A program made the translations under genes and the position numbers. A stretch of 62,948 nt of DNA from Ancylobacter tetraedralis (GTDB lineage Bacteria; Pseudomonadota; Alphaproteobacteria; Rhizobiales; Xanthobacteraceae). Every line of letters begins with the position of its first letter. Within the stretch, counting starts at the first letter, position 1. The stretch spans positions 1 to 62,948 of the forward strand of contig NZ_JACICD010000015.1 of assembly GCF_014195655.1 (NCBI RefSeq), read 5' to 3'. Shown piece after piece: positions 44,242 through 53,742 of the stretch. The notes below the pieces were generated by a model. That model was not told the DNA's origin and ran no database searches. It saw only the letters and a program-made list of their open reading frames with translations.

Positions 44242-44716
44242 GAAGCGCTTTCCCGCCTGCGTTCGAGCTTCCGGCTGCAGGCCGCCTCATGCGCGCAAAG
44301 GAGAGCCGCGTCCTCGTGCCGCCCATCCCACGCTCGCCGTCGTTGTCGAAGCGGGCAGCACGCCCTTCAACGGGCGCTGACAGCCCCGCAGCACCTTCCC
44401 GGACCGGAGGATCTTCCGGCAACCGACGCCGGCATCGCCCCCGCGCTGCCATCGCGAACCTCAAATCCCCATAGCAACGCGAAGACCTCAATCGTCGCGC
44501 ACGTCGGACCGCGGTTTCCTCCCCTGGAGGCTTTCCGACGCCGGCCCGCGTGCCCAGACCAACCGTCGTGATCGAGCCGGCATCCGAAACCCTTCACAGA
44601 AGCGGACATTAAGTGATTGCCAAAGCAGCCGCTGCGCTGCCTGCCGCCCCTAAAGTCGCCTTAATGCCGAGTATTCGACGAACCGGAATGATGAACTGGC
44701 AGCAACGATTTTCAAC
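44242..44716. other. Gene-free spacer after the IS91-like element
   Basis: No supported gene. It probably contains the right end of the IS91-like element (for example the AAATCCCCATAGC stretch near 44463) and then an inverted GTCCGCT motif (44601-44607). It ends at the stop of the aldehyde dehydrogenase gene read from the other strand. Confidence 0.5.
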
Positions 44717-46156
44717 TCACTGGCGATTAGCCGTCGTGAAGAGGCGGGTATCGAGATAGGCTTCGATCGCCTCGGAACCGCCTTCCGAGCCATATCCGGA
44801 ATCCATGATACCGCCGAAGGGCAGCTCGGGAATGCCTAAACCGAGATGGTTCACGCTCATCATCCCTGCCCGCACCGACTTCAGCGCTTCCTGATGCGCA
44901 GCCGAACGCGTGTAGGCGTAGGACGCGAGCCCGAAGGGTAGGCGGTTGGCCTCGGCGAGGATCTCGTCGCGCGAACCATAGCGGTTGATAATCGCTACGG
45001 GGCCGAACGGCTCGTCATTCATGATCGCCGCGTCCGTCGGGACGTCGGTCAGCACGGTAGGCTGGAAGAAGTACCCTTTGTTGCCGATCCGCCGCCCACC
45101 GAGGGCGATTTTGGCACCACGATCAACGGCGTCGGCGATCATCGCCTCCAGGGCGAAGACGCGACGATTATTGGCGAGCGGGCCCATCTCGACGCCCGGC
45201 TTGGATCCATCGCCAACCACCACATTCCCGGCCGCCTCGACGAAGCCTTCGACAAATTCGTCGGCGACACTCTCCTGAATGAGGAAGCGCGTGGGAGAGA
45301 CGCAGACCTGACCTGCGTTTCGCAGCTTCTGGGCCACAAGTTGCGGAATGGCGAGGCCGAGATCGGCGTCCTCCATGACGATGGCGGGCGCATGGCCTCC
45401 GAGCTCCATCGTCGCGCGCTTCATATGGGCGCCCGCCAGTGCCGCCAGATGCTTTCCGACGGGCGTCGAGCCGGTGAAGGAAATCTTGCGTATCGTCGGA
45501 TGGGCGATCAGGTACTCGGAAATCTCGGCGGGATTGCCATAGACAAGGCCGACCACGCCGGCCGGCAGGCCCGCTTCGAGGAAGCAGCGGATCAGTTCGG
45601 CCGGTGAGGCCGGGGTTTCTTCCGGTGCCTTGACGATGATCGAGCATCCCGCCGCCAGCGCGGCCGAGAGCTTGCGCACGATCTGGTTGATCGGGAAATT
45701 CCACGGCGTGAAGGCCGCGACCGGCCCCACAGGCGCTTTGAGCGCGAGCTGGGTGATGCCGGCGCCTCGGGCGGGAATGACCTGGCCGTAGGTACGCCGC
45801 GCCTCCTCGGCGAACCAGTCGATCGTGTCGGCGGCGCCCAGAGTCTCAGCCTTCGATTGGGCCAATGGCTTGCCCTGCTCCAGGGTCATGATCGCAGCGA
45901 TCCGATCAGCACGTCCCCGCAGCAGCTCGGCGGCCCTGCGCATCAGCTTCGATCGATCGAAGGCGGAGGTCACTGACCAGATATCGAAACCGTGCGCGGT
46001 GGCTGCGAGCGCCTGGTCGAGATCGTCCCTGCCAGCGTGAGCGACGTGACCGATGACGGCTTCGGTCGCGGGGTTCACGACCTCGATGGTCTTTCCTGTG
46101 GAGGAGTCCGACCAGGATTCGCCAATCAAGAGTTGGGTGTCGGGATAGTCCGGCAT
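44717..46156 (-). CDS. NAD(P)-dependent succinate-semialdehyde-type aldehyde dehydrogenase
   Basis: ATG 46156 (MPDYPDTQLLIGESWSDSST) gives 479 residues, the GabD length. FTPWNFPINQIVRKLSAALA (~145), KAPEETPASPAE, TGSTPVGKHL (~225), catalytic Glu in MELGGHAPAIV (~248), catalytic Cys in RNAGQVCVSPTRF (~281), NDEPFGPVA (~382) and PFGGIMDSGYGSEGG at the end. Divergent from the IclR gene with a 127-bp spacer, so it is probably part of the same regulon as the genes on the other strand. Oxidises a semialdehyde; specificity inferred from family only. Confidence 0.92.
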   Translation of the reverse strand: MPDYPDTQLLIGESWSDSSTGKTIEVVNPATEAVIGHVAHAGRDDLDQALAATAHGFDIWSVTSAFDRSKLMRRAAELLRGRADRIAAIMTLEQGKPLAQSKAETLGAADTIDWFAEEARRTYGQVIPARGAGITQLALKAPVGPVAAFTPWNFPINQIVRKLSAALAAGCSIIVKAPEETPASPAELIRCFLEAGLPAGVVGLVYGNPAEISEYLIAHPTIRKISFTGSTPVGKHLAALAGAHMKRATMELGGHAPAIVMEDADLGLAIPQLVAQKLRNAGQVCVSPTRFLIQESVADEFVEGFVEAAGNVVVGDGSKPGVEMGPLANNRRVFALEAMIADAVDRGAKIALGGRRIGNKGYFFQPTVLTDVPTDAAIMNDEPFGPVAIINRYGSRDEILAEANRLPFGLASYAYTRSAAHQEALKSVRAGMMSVNHLGLGIPELPFGGIMDSGYGSEGGSEAIEAYLDTRLFTTANRQ

Positions 46157-46283
46157 GGCTGACTTCACTCGGCTCTGCCCAAAAGCGGGCTGTTTTGATT
46201 GAAAAGTTTCCACTGTACGGAATCATGTTTTCGCAGAGAGGAAATCGGTTGACAAGACAGAGTGGCGGCTCATAGCGTAGAAA

Positions 46284-47087
46284 ATGAAAACGGGTTTTCG
46301 CCAAATGGAAAACGAAGATAAATCGGGCAGTGACGACAAGTCGGGCGTGCGCTCCGTAGCACGGGCGCTTGCCCTGCTTTCCGCCCTAAATCGAAAGGGG
46401 AAAAACCTTTCCGAGATGGCGGCAGCGGCAAACATCAGTGTGAGCACGGCGTCGCGGCTGCTCGGGACGCTGGTGGCTCACGGCTTCGCCGTTCAGGGAA
46501 GCAATAATCGTTATGTCCCGGGGCTGGCCCTGACGACCCTGCTGCACGAGACGGATCGCTGGGCGCCGCTGCGGATGCTGGCGGCGGAATCGACCAGCGC
46601 CCTGTGCACCGAGCTGGACGAGACCTCTGCTTTCTTCGTGCAGTTTGGCGATGACCGCCTTTGCATCGATTCAGCCGAGTCCAGCCAATTGGTCCGACGC
46701 GTTCGGCTGACTGGCGAAAAGGGCAAGATCTATCGCGGTGCGGCGGGAAAGGTGCTGCTGGCCTTCAGCACGGATGAGGCCGTCGACGAAGTTCTTGGAG
46801 ACATGGTGAGCTTCGAAATTCCCGGCCAGCAAGATCGAACGGTGGAAGAGCTGAAGGCGGAATTGGCGCAGACCCGAACGCAGGGCTACGGCTTCAGCCA
46901 TCATGAATCCACCGGCGGTTCCTGGTCGGTCGCGGCTCCCGTCTTTATCCGGGGCAAGCTGGTCGGCGCCCTCGCCGCCGTCATCCCTGATCATCGTTTT
47001 GGCCAGGAGGCTCTGGTCGCCGCGATCGAGGCGACCAAGCGTGTCGCGGCCGAATTTTCCGAAACATTCCAGCAATTACGGACGTAA
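46284..47087 (+). CDS. IclR-family transcriptional regulator
   Basis: 267 residues from ATG 46284 (ATG 46305, MENEDKSGSDDKSG, is also possible). The N-terminal winged helix spans about 25-85 (SVARALALLSALNRKGKNLS...NISVSTASRLLGTLVAHGF). The effector domain follows with VRLTGEKGKIYRGAAGKVLLAF (~150) and GYGFSHHESTGGSWSVAAPV (~200-218). IclR proteins control aromatic and organic acid catabolism in response to a pathway compound. It starts the + strand cluster and faces the aldehyde dehydrogenase, so it likely regulates both. Confidence 0.93.
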   Translation: MKTGFRQMENEDKSGSDDKSGVRSVARALALLSALNRKGKNLSEMAAAANISVSTASRLLGTLVAHGFAVQGSNNRYVPGLALTTLLHETDRWAPLRMLAAESTSALCTELDETSAFFVQFGDDRLCIDSAESSQLVRRVRLTGEKGKIYRGAAGKVLLAFSTDEAVDEVLGDMVSFEIPGQQDRTVEELKAELAQTRTQGYGFSHHESTGGSWSVAAPVFIRGKLVGALAAVIPDHRFGQEALVAAIEATKRVAAEFSETFQQLRT

Positions 47088-47091
47088 CGAC

Positions 47092-47469
47092 ATGGCACGC
47101 ATTGCCGAGATTGACCGGATCGATATCACGGACATCCTCCACAAGGTCGCCTACATACTCGATTCCAAAGAATACGACCGGATGGGCGAGGTTTTCGCTG
47201 AAGACATCCAGTTCAGCAACCCCGGACGCCTGACCGCGAACGGGCTGGAAGAGCTGAAGACGGCGTTCCGGAATTTTCCGGCTCCGTCGCTCAGCCACCA
47301 CATCACCAATCTTCTGCTGTCCGGCAGTGAGGACGGAACCGTCAAGGCGCTGTGCAAGGCCCTGTCCCAGCGGGCCGACAAGTCGATCGCCGTGGCTGAA
47401 TACACCGACATTCTGAAGAAGGCCCCCCGCGGCTGGCGGATCGCCTCCCGCACTATCAAGCCGTTGTAA
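47092..47469 (+). CDS. NTF2/SnoaL-like protein
   Basis: ATG 47092 is 4 bp after the IclR stop, indicating coupling; 125 residues. DILHKVAYILDSKEYDRMGEVFAEDIQFSN and the ending GWRIASRTIKPL are typical for the cone-shaped NTF2/SnoaL fold, which covers isomerases, dehydratases, and small ring-hydroxylating partners. The Asp/His catalytic pair cannot be assigned with certainty. Its place before a large flavoprotein suggests a shared substrate. Confidence 0.85.
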   Translation: MARIAEIDRIDITDILHKVAYILDSKEYDRMGEVFAEDIQFSNPGRLTANGLEELKTAFRNFPAPSLSHHITNLLLSGSEDGTVKALCKALSQRADKSIAVAEYTDILKKAPRGWRIASRTIKPL

Positions 47470-47538
47470 TCAATTGAATTTTCATCATGCGCGTTGTCGC
47501 CACGCTGGCGACACTGGCCGAGATCGAGACGGGCAGAA

Positions 47539-49134
47539 ATGTCGAAATATGATGTGATCATCGTTGGCGCCGGCCATAGCGGGCTGGTCGCGGGTTTCTA
47601 TCTCGCGCGGGCGGGCTTGAAGGTGTTGATGCTGGAGCGAAGCTACCAGGTCGGCGGCACCTGCATCACCGAGGAAGTATTCCCAGGTTACCGAGGCAGC
47701 AGCATCGCCAACTCCTGCCACAGCCTCGATCCGCGCATCGTCGGCGATATGGAGCTGGAAAAACACGGGCTGAGGCTGACCCATCCCGCGCTCAATTCGC
47801 TGACCCTGTTCTCCAACGGCGATGCGCTGGTCATGTGGCCCGAGCGCGAGCGTCGCCGGGCCGAGATGGAGCGGCTCGCCGAGCCTGGCGACATGCAGGG
47901 CTTCGCCGACGTGATGCAGTTCTATCAGGACGTGGCAAGGAAGATGGGCGTGTCGTTCTACGATCCCGCGCCCTCGTTGGAAGAGGTCGCGGCGCGTTTC
48001 GTGGAGCCCGCCGACAAAGAAGCCTTCAATCTTGTCATGTTCGGCAGCGTCAGCGATGTGCTGGACCGCCACCTGAAATCGCCGTGGTTGAAGGCGTTTC
48101 TGGCCGGCACCGCGATGGCGACCAATCTCGTCGGCCCCCGCACGCCGGGCAGCGGCTACATACTGCTGCAGCGGCCGCTGCAGGAAGAATCGATGCGCCG
48201 CAGCGGCGTGGCTTTCGACAGCAACGAACTGATGATGAAGAATGCGTCGCCGATCGGCGGTGTGGGCGCCGTCACGCAGGCCATGGCCCGGGCCAATGAG
48301 AGCCTGGGCGTCGAGATCCGCCTTGAATCCCCGGTGCGCGAGCTTCTCTGCGACAATGGCAAGGTGAGGGGCGTCTTGCTGGAAACCGGCGAGGAGATCG
48401 AGGCTTCGCGCGTACTGGCGAACATCAATCCGAAGACGGTGTTGACCAAACTGGTTCCTGCGAACCAGCTGCCGCCCGAGGTCGAGGAGCGGGCCAGGAA
48501 GCTGACCATGCATGGCTCGTCCTCCAAGGTGCACCTCGCTCTCAAGGGCACGCCGCGTTTCAACCGCGCGCAGACCGACGACGAAAACACTCAGTTTCTC
48601 GGCACAAACTTCCGCGTGGTTCCCAGCATCGACGTGCTTCAGGAGAGCTACAACGAAGCCACCATGGGCCGCTGGTCGCAGCAGGTAACGATCTCAGGCG
48701 TGGTGTCGTCTGCCGCGGATCCAGACATGACCCCGCCCGGCTGCCACTTCATGAGCCTGAGCGTGCGCGGCACCCCTTACCATCTGGCGGAGGGGAGCTG
48801 GGACGATCAGCGCGAGGCGCTCGGCAATGCCGTTGTCGAGACGCTCAGCCGGAACATCGGCAACATCAAAGACATCATCGACGGTATCAGCGTTTACACG
48901 CCCGTCGACCTTGAGCAGAACTACGGCATGGCCGAGGGCAACGGTGCCCATGGCGACATCGTGCCCGGACGCATCTTCGACGCACGCCCCATGCCGGGAT
49001 GCTCGAACTACACGACCCCGATCGAGGGGCTCTTCATGTGCGGCGTCGGCAACTGGCCAGGCAACTTCATGAGCGGACTGACTGGCTACAACGCCAGCCG
49101 GAAGATGCTCGGCGAATTCCGCCCGGCGCACTAA
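47539..49134 (+). CDS. CrtI/phytoene-desaturase-like FAD oxidoreductase
   Basis: ATG 47539 (MSKYDVIIVGAGHSGLVAGF) gives 531 residues. FAD-binding GxGxxG at 10-15 with LERSYQVGGTCITEEVFPGY (~33-52), a second conserved region PIGGVGAVTQAMARANESLG (~238), and the C-terminal FAD contact EGLFMCGVGNWPGNFMSGLTG. This is the CrtI-like/all-trans-retinol saturase branch of NAD(P)/FAD oxidoreductases, often seen in catabolic operons with unknown substrates. No carotenoid genes are near, so it is unlikely to be a carotenoid enzyme. Probably dehydrogenates or isomerises a lipophilic or alicyclic compound. Confidence 0.9.
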   Translation: MSKYDVIIVGAGHSGLVAGFYLARAGLKVLMLERSYQVGGTCITEEVFPGYRGSSIANSCHSLDPRIVGDMELEKHGLRLTHPALNSLTLFSNGDALVMWPERERRRAEMERLAEPGDMQGFADVMQFYQDVARKMGVSFYDPAPSLEEVAARFVEPADKEAFNLVMFGSVSDVLDRHLKSPWLKAFLAGTAMATNLVGPRTPGSGYILLQRPLQEESMRRSGVAFDSNELMMKNASPIGGVGAVTQAMARANESLGVEIRLESPVRELLCDNGKVRGVLLETGEEIEASRVLANINPKTVLTKLVPANQLPPEVEERARKLTMHGSSSKVHLALKGTPRFNRAQTDDENTQFLGTNFRVVPSIDVLQESYNEATMGRWSQQVTISGVVSSAADPDMTPPGCHFMSLSVRGTPYHLAEGSWDDQREALGNAVVETLSRNIGNIKDIIDGISVYTPVDLEQNYGMAEGNGAHGDIVPGRIFDARPMPGCSNYTTPIEGLFMCGVGNWPGNFMSGLTGYNASRKMLGEFRPAH

Positions 49135-49189
49135 CTCGTCCGTCTGGGTGACCTGAGGGTCCGGGACGGAAAATGCAGAGGAATCAAAT

Positions 49190-49567
49190 ATGTATCACGG
49201 AAAGGCCATTCGGAACGGTGAGCCGTCCGGTCTTCGGTCGGCGACCAATACGGGCGATGTTTGGTCCGACATCCTCCTCAATGCCGGCAACGCGCGGGTG
49301 ATCAACATCATGTTCCCGCCGGGAGCCCGCACCCACTGGCACACCCATGAAGGCGGGCAGTTCATCTACACGGTTTCCGGCGAAGGTTGGATCCAGGAAC
49401 GTGGCGGCGAACGCGTCATCCTCAATCCGGGCGATGTCGTCTGGACAGAGCCGGGGGTCGAGCATTGGCACGGCGCCAGTGAAACCGGTCTCGTCACTCA
49501 GATCGCCCTGCATTTCGGCAACGTCGACTGGCAGGGCGCAGTGACCGACGAGGAGTACGGCACTTAG
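49190..49567 (+). CDS. Cupin-domain protein
   Basis: 125 residues; begins MYHGKAIRNGEPSGLRSA. Cupin motif 1 THWHTHEGGQFIYTVSGEGW (~44-63) with two His and a later Glu/His set in PGDVVWTEPGVEHWHGAS. This is the compact manganese/iron cupin type (carboxymuconolactone or quercetinase-like members are alternatives). It sits 55 bp after the flavoprotein gene. Likely a small metalloenzyme of the same pathway. Confidence 0.88.
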   Translation: MYHGKAIRNGEPSGLRSATNTGDVWSDILLNAGNARVINIMFPPGARTHWHTHEGGQFIYTVSGEGWIQERGGERVILNPGDVVWTEPGVEHWHGASETGLVTQIALHFGNVDWQGAVTDEEYGT

Positions 49568-49609
49568 TAAAACCGTGCGAAAGCACCAGCAGGGGAATGG
49601 AATAAATCG

Positions 49610-50740
49610 ATGAACGATGAGAAACCTTCTTCTTACCTTTCAATGGCGAGGCTTCGCCTTTGCGGGCTGTCGGTGGCGCTGGTGCTCAGTGCGACCCATG
49701 GCACGCTGGCGCAAGATGCGGGCGATATCCGTCGCTTCGCGGGTCAGAGCATCTCTTTTGCGGGATACTCAAGTGCGTTCAATGACAGATGGGCCGCGAG
49801 CTTCGGGAAACACTTCACCGATCGTACCGGCATAACGATCAACTGGATTCCGTCCAGCCCGTCGAAGAACATCACCAGTATCCGCGCCTCCGGCGGTAAC
49901 CCGGACATCGACGTCATGCTGATGGATTCCGCGAACCTCGCACGTGGGATACAGGAGGGTGTCGTCGGCAAGGTGGATCCGGCCAAGATTCCCAACATGA
50001 AGAAGGTGCCGAAGAGCCTGCAGATCGCGTCGGGCATTCCGAGCATGGCCTACCGCTATGGCAATTGCTACCGGACTGACAAGTTCGAAGAGCTCAAACT
50101 GGCCACGCCTAACGACATCGGCGTCTGGTCCAATCCGGCGCTGGCGGGACGCGTGATGTTCCCCTCGACCACGGCGGCACAGTGGCTGATCACGGCCCCG
50201 GCCATCGCGAAGTCGGCGGGTGGCAATTATAGCAACGTGTCCGCGACCATCGAAAAGCTGTCGTCGAAGGTGAAGGCCTACGGTTTCTTCAACTCATCCG
50301 GTGACATGGACGCGGCGATGTCGGCGGGTGACGTGTGGCTGACGGTCGGCAACAACCAGGGCCGGTGCCTCGCGCTAAAGAAGCAGGGCATCCCGGTCGC
50401 CTATGCCCACTGGGACATCAACTCGGACGGCAAGACCTATTCCGATCTGATCAACCCGGACAACCTCGTCCTTGTGGCCAACTCGCCCAAGAAGGAGCTG
50501 GTCGAGCTGATGATGAACGAATTCCTGTCGGACGAAGCTGCCAAGGCCTCGGTTCCGCTGTTCATTTTTATCGCCGGCACGCCACCGACCTCTTCCGCGA
50601 TCGACGCCGTAGTGGCCGCCGATCCGTCGTCCGCTGAATGGATCATCAAGGATCCTTCACAGCTGTTCCTTCCCGACTATCCGGCCTTCCTCGCCAACCT
50701 GCGTGAATGGACCACGCAGTGGGCGGGCATTCTTCGCTGA
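49610..50740 (+). CDS. PotD-type ABC importer solute-binding protein
   Basis: 376 residues. A Sec-type signal is visible (positively charged MARLRLCGLSVALVLSATHG, cleavage near TLAQD). Mature sequence: FAGYSSAFNDRWAASFGKHF, NPDIDVMLMDSANLARGIQE, GVWSNPALAGRVMFPSTTAA and NPDNLVLVANSPKKELVELM. Follows the spermidine/putrescine-binding protein group. The genes downstream encode one ATPase and two permeases in the Pot order, completing an importer. Ligand could be a polyamine or another small organic solute. Confidence 0.9.
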   Translation: MNDEKPSSYLSMARLRLCGLSVALVLSATHGTLAQDAGDIRRFAGQSISFAGYSSAFNDRWAASFGKHFTDRTGITINWIPSSPSKNITSIRASGGNPDIDVMLMDSANLARGIQEGVVGKVDPAKIPNMKKVPKSLQIASGIPSMAYRYGNCYRTDKFEELKLATPNDIGVWSNPALAGRVMFPSTTAAQWLITAPAIAKSAGGNYSNVSATIEKLSSKVKAYGFFNSSGDMDAAMSAGDVWLTVGNNQGRCLALKKQGIPVAYAHWDINSDGKTYSDLINPDNLVLVANSPKKELVELMMNEFLSDEAAKASVPLFIFIAGTPPTSSAIDAVVAADPSSAEWIIKDPSQLFLPDYPAFLANLREWTTQWAGILR

Positions 50741-50876
50741 CGATCCCGCAAGCGGCAACGGCCGGCCCTTAGACGCCGCCGTCCGTTGCCGGCCCCGGTC
50801 CTGAAGTCCCGTAAACGCACGCCACCCGAACGTTTTGGCGACCCTAGCAACAAGCGCATCCGACGAGGGCGTGGCA

Positions 50877-51953
50877 ATGAGCAGACTTGAGATCGACTCC
50901 CTGAAGATCGCCTATGGCGGCTGGGTTGCGATCGACGACCTCAACCTGACGATCGAGAAGGGTGAACTGATATCCCTGCTCGGCCCTTCGGGGTCCGGCA
51001 AGACGTCTCTGCTGCGCGCCATTGGCGGCTATCTGAAGCCGGCTGGCGGATCGCTGCGCATCGATGGCAAGGATATCACCTCCACCCCTCCCCAGTTCCG
51101 GGACATCGGCATGGTGTTCCAGAATTTCGTGCTCTTTCCCCATTTGACCACGGTCGAGAACGTCGAGTTCGGGCTGCGAACCCGGGGCGTTGCCAAGGCG
51201 GAGCGTCGCCGGCGCGCCATCGAGGCCCTCGCGATGGTACAGATGGATACCTATCTCGAGCGTTACCCGTTCGAGCTCAGCGGCGGTCAACAGCAGCGCG
51301 TGGCGCTGGCTCGCGCAATCGTCATCCGCCCGACCATGCTGCTGCTCGACGAGCCGATGGGCGCGCTCGATACCAAGCTGCGCGAACGGGCGCAGGAAGA
51401 GATCCGGGCGCTGCAGCAGGAGTTACAGCTCACCACGGTTCTCGTGACTCACGATCAGCGGGAAGCCATGGCGATGTCCGACCGGATCATCGTCATGCGT
51501 GGCGGAACCATCGTCGATGCGGGCGACCCCTGGCGGCTCTACCACGCGCCAAAGACGGCCTTTACCGCCGAATTCCTTGGCGCCACCAACCTGCTGCCGG
51601 TCGAGGTGCTGACGCGCGACGGCAACAGGGCACGGGTCCGGATGACACAGACCGGCCATGAGTTCGAGGTGGAGGGCAGTCTGCCGGGCGCGAATGCCGG
51701 CTATGTGTCGCTGCGCCCGGAAGACATCACCTGTGCCCTCAGTTGCGGGCCGGGCGCGTTACCGGCCAAGGTGGTGAAGCGCATGTTTTATGGCGTGAAC
51801 ACCCATTTGCGGCTGGAAACGCCGGGACTTGGCTCCCTGCTCGCGGTCCAGCACCGACATGCCGTGTTCGAAGAAGGCGCCGACGTCTTCGTCAGCTTCC
51901 AGCCGCAGGATGCGCGCCTGCTGCCGGCGGATTTGCCGGAGGATCGGCAATGA
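50877..51953 (+). CDS. PotA-type ABC importer ATPase
   Basis: ATG 50877 (MSRLEIDSLKIAYGGWVAID) is preferred to an upstream in-frame start 42 bases earlier. 358 residues: Walker A GPSGSGKTS (~38), VFQNFVLFPHLT, signature LSGGQQQR (~139), Walker B MLLLDEP, H-loop VTHDQREAM, and a C-terminal TOBE domain (about 265-355). Its stop overlaps the first permease start by 4 bases (ATGA). Confidence 0.93.
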   Translation: MSRLEIDSLKIAYGGWVAIDDLNLTIEKGELISLLGPSGSGKTSLLRAIGGYLKPAGGSLRIDGKDITSTPPQFRDIGMVFQNFVLFPHLTTVENVEFGLRTRGVAKAERRRRAIEALAMVQMDTYLERYPFELSGGQQQRVALARAIVIRPTMLLLDEPMGALDTKLRERAQEEIRALQQELQLTTVLVTHDQREAMAMSDRIIVMRGGTIVDAGDPWRLYHAPKTAFTAEFLGATNLLPVEVLTRDGNRARVRMTQTGHEFEVEGSLPGANAGYVSLRPEDITCALSCGPGALPAKVVKRMFYGVNTHLRLETPGLGSLLAVQHRHAVFEEGADVFVSFQPQDARLLPADLPEDRQ

Positions 51954-52813
51954 ACCCCGCCTCGTCCTCCCTGTTCAGGCTGGGTATCATCCCGCTTGCC
52001 CTGTTCTTTGTCGTGTTCTTCGCCTACCCGGTGCTGCATTTCCTCTGCGGCAGCCTGGTCGTCGATGCAGGTGGCGCCTCCGCCCTGTCGCTTCGCAACT
52101 TCACAGATGCGTTGCGGTCGGCTTCGGTTCTCCGTTCGTTGTCGACCACGCTCTTCCTGAGCATTTTGACCGGCGTTGTCTCGCTAGTCCTCGGCTATCT
52201 GTTGGCCTTCCAAGTCGTGCGGCGGAACGCCGTCATCGGCAAGATCATCTTTGTCGCGGCTATCGCCTCGCTGTTCACCAGCACCATCGCCCGTGCACTG
52301 GGCTGGCGCGTGCTGCTGGGGTTTGAGGGGCCGATCAACAATGCCCTGATAACCATCGGCCTGATTTCGCAGCCGCTACAGCTCATCAACAATTTCACCG
52401 CGGTCGCGATCGGGATGATCCACATCCAAGTGCCAGTGGTGATGGTCGGGCTCATTCCGGTGATCGAGGCTTTGCCGCGTGATTTCGAGCGGGCGGCAAT
52501 CGGGCTCGGCGCGTCGCGCTGGAAGACCTTCCTGACCGTTCACTTGGCCATGACCTGGATGAACGCCGTCCCTGTGGGGCTAATCGCGATCATGGCGACC
52601 GCCGCCTATTTCACCACGCCGGTTCTGCTCGGCGGCGGCCGTGTGAACGTGATCGCGATCCAGATCCAGCAGGCATCGCAGGTACTTTTCGACTTCGGCT
52701 ACGCCGCGACGCTGTCGGTCATGCTGGTGGCGATGATCAGCGCGGTCGCGATCGTCATCCTTCTGCTTACCCACTGGCGCCGCAACGTCCGAGCGAGGGG
52801 TTCTTCATCATGA
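51950..52813 (+). CDS. PotB-type ABC importer permease
   Basis: ATG 51950 gives 287 residues and about six transmembrane helices, starting with FRLGIIPLALFFVVFFAYPV. The EAA loop is ALPRDFERAAIGLGASRWKT (~180) for coupling to the ATPase. It overlaps the ATPase and the second permease by 4 bases each (ATGA), so the importer genes are tightly coupled. Confidence 0.92.
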   Translation: MNPASSSLFRLGIIPLALFFVVFFAYPVLHFLCGSLVVDAGGASALSLRNFTDALRSASVLRSLSTTLFLSILTGVVSLVLGYLLAFQVVRRNAVIGKIIFVAAIASLFTSTIARALGWRVLLGFEGPINNALITIGLISQPLQLINNFTAVAIGMIHIQVPVVMVGLIPVIEALPRDFERAAIGLGASRWKTFLTVHLAMTWMNAVPVGLIAIMATAAYFTTPVLLGGGRVNVIAIQIQQASQVLFDFGYAATLSVMLVAMISAVAIVILLLTHWRRNVRARGSSS

Positions 52814-53637
52814 AAAACATGATCGCACGCGTTGTGGATGCGGGGCTCTGTGGCGCGATGCATGCGCTGACCGTGCTGGCCGTGGCCTTTCTGGTGATGC
52901 CGCTCTTCGTGGTCGTGGTCGTCTCGTTCAATTCGACGACGGTGATCTTTCCGCCGCGGGACTGGTCGCTGGTCTCTTATATGCAGATCCCCCAGGTGGC
53001 CGTCGACACGTTCCTGCGAAGCCTCGTGCTCGGCCTCTGCTGTGCGATCCTATCGGCGTTGCTTTGCGTGCCGGCAGCGATCGCGATGGTAAAGAGCAAC
53101 CTACGCGGCAAGGCGCTGATCGAGGCGGCTCTGCGCAGCCCGCTGCAGTTTCCCGCGATCATTCTCGGCGTCGCCATCCTTCAGTACTTCTATTTCTGGC
53201 AGGGCGCCCTTGCCGTTCCGCTGGTTGGCACCTTCACCGGACTGTTGATCGCCCACACGATCTACACCTTCCCCTTCGTGCTCGTTCCGACCGTAGCCCG
53301 CCTTTCGGCGCTCAGCGGCCAGTATGACGAGGCGGCGGCCGGACTTGGGGCGGGCCCGCTGATGACGCTGATCCGGGTAATCATTCCGCTGATGCGGCCC
53401 GGCATCATCGCCGGAATGTTCATGAGTTTCATCATGTCATTCGAGGATGTCGCGGTGACGATGTTCCTCGCCGGATCCAAGATGACCACCTTCCCCGTGT
53501 ATCTGTTCGGCAGCGCCGAAGTCTCCAACACGCCAGGCCTTTATGCCGTGGCCAGCCTTGGCTCGCTCACCGCGCTTGTCCTCGTGCTGCTGGTCGAGCG
53601 CTTCGTCGGCATCCGGACCGTTCTCAGCAAAGGCTGA
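52810..53637 (+). CDS. PotC-type ABC importer permease
   Basis: 275 residues, about six helices (first: ALTVLAVAFLVMPLFVVVVV). EAA-like loop in GQYDEAAAGLGAGPLMTLIR (~178). Typical cytoplasmic phrase PPRDWSLVSY near residue 48 is of the Pot/AEP permease group. Last gene of the importer; an amidohydrolase gene follows 105 bp later. Confidence 0.92.
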   Translation: MKNMIARVVDAGLCGAMHALTVLAVAFLVMPLFVVVVVSFNSTTVIFPPRDWSLVSYMQIPQVAVDTFLRSLVLGLCCAILSALLCVPAAIAMVKSNLRGKALIEAALRSPLQFPAIILGVAILQYFYFWQGALAVPLVGTFTGLLIAHTIYTFPFVLVPTVARLSALSGQYDEAAAGLGAGPLMTLIRVIIPLMRPGIIAGMFMSFIMSFEDVAVTMFLAGSKMTTFPVYLFGSAEVSNTPGLYAVASLGSLTALVLVLLVERFVGIRTVLSKG

Positions 53638-53742
53638 CACAACTTCCCGCGGGCACGTCGGGCGCCCGCACATTCATCAATCCAAATCAGGCCACTGCAC
53701 CGGAGCCAATCCGGCGGCGCTTGGCCCAAGGAGAACTGACCC

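Noticed and set aside
47539..49134. Carotenoid biosynthesis (crtI)
   Set aside because: The protein is CrtI-like in fold, but no crtB, crtE or crtY relatives are present and the neighbours are catabolic and transport genes.
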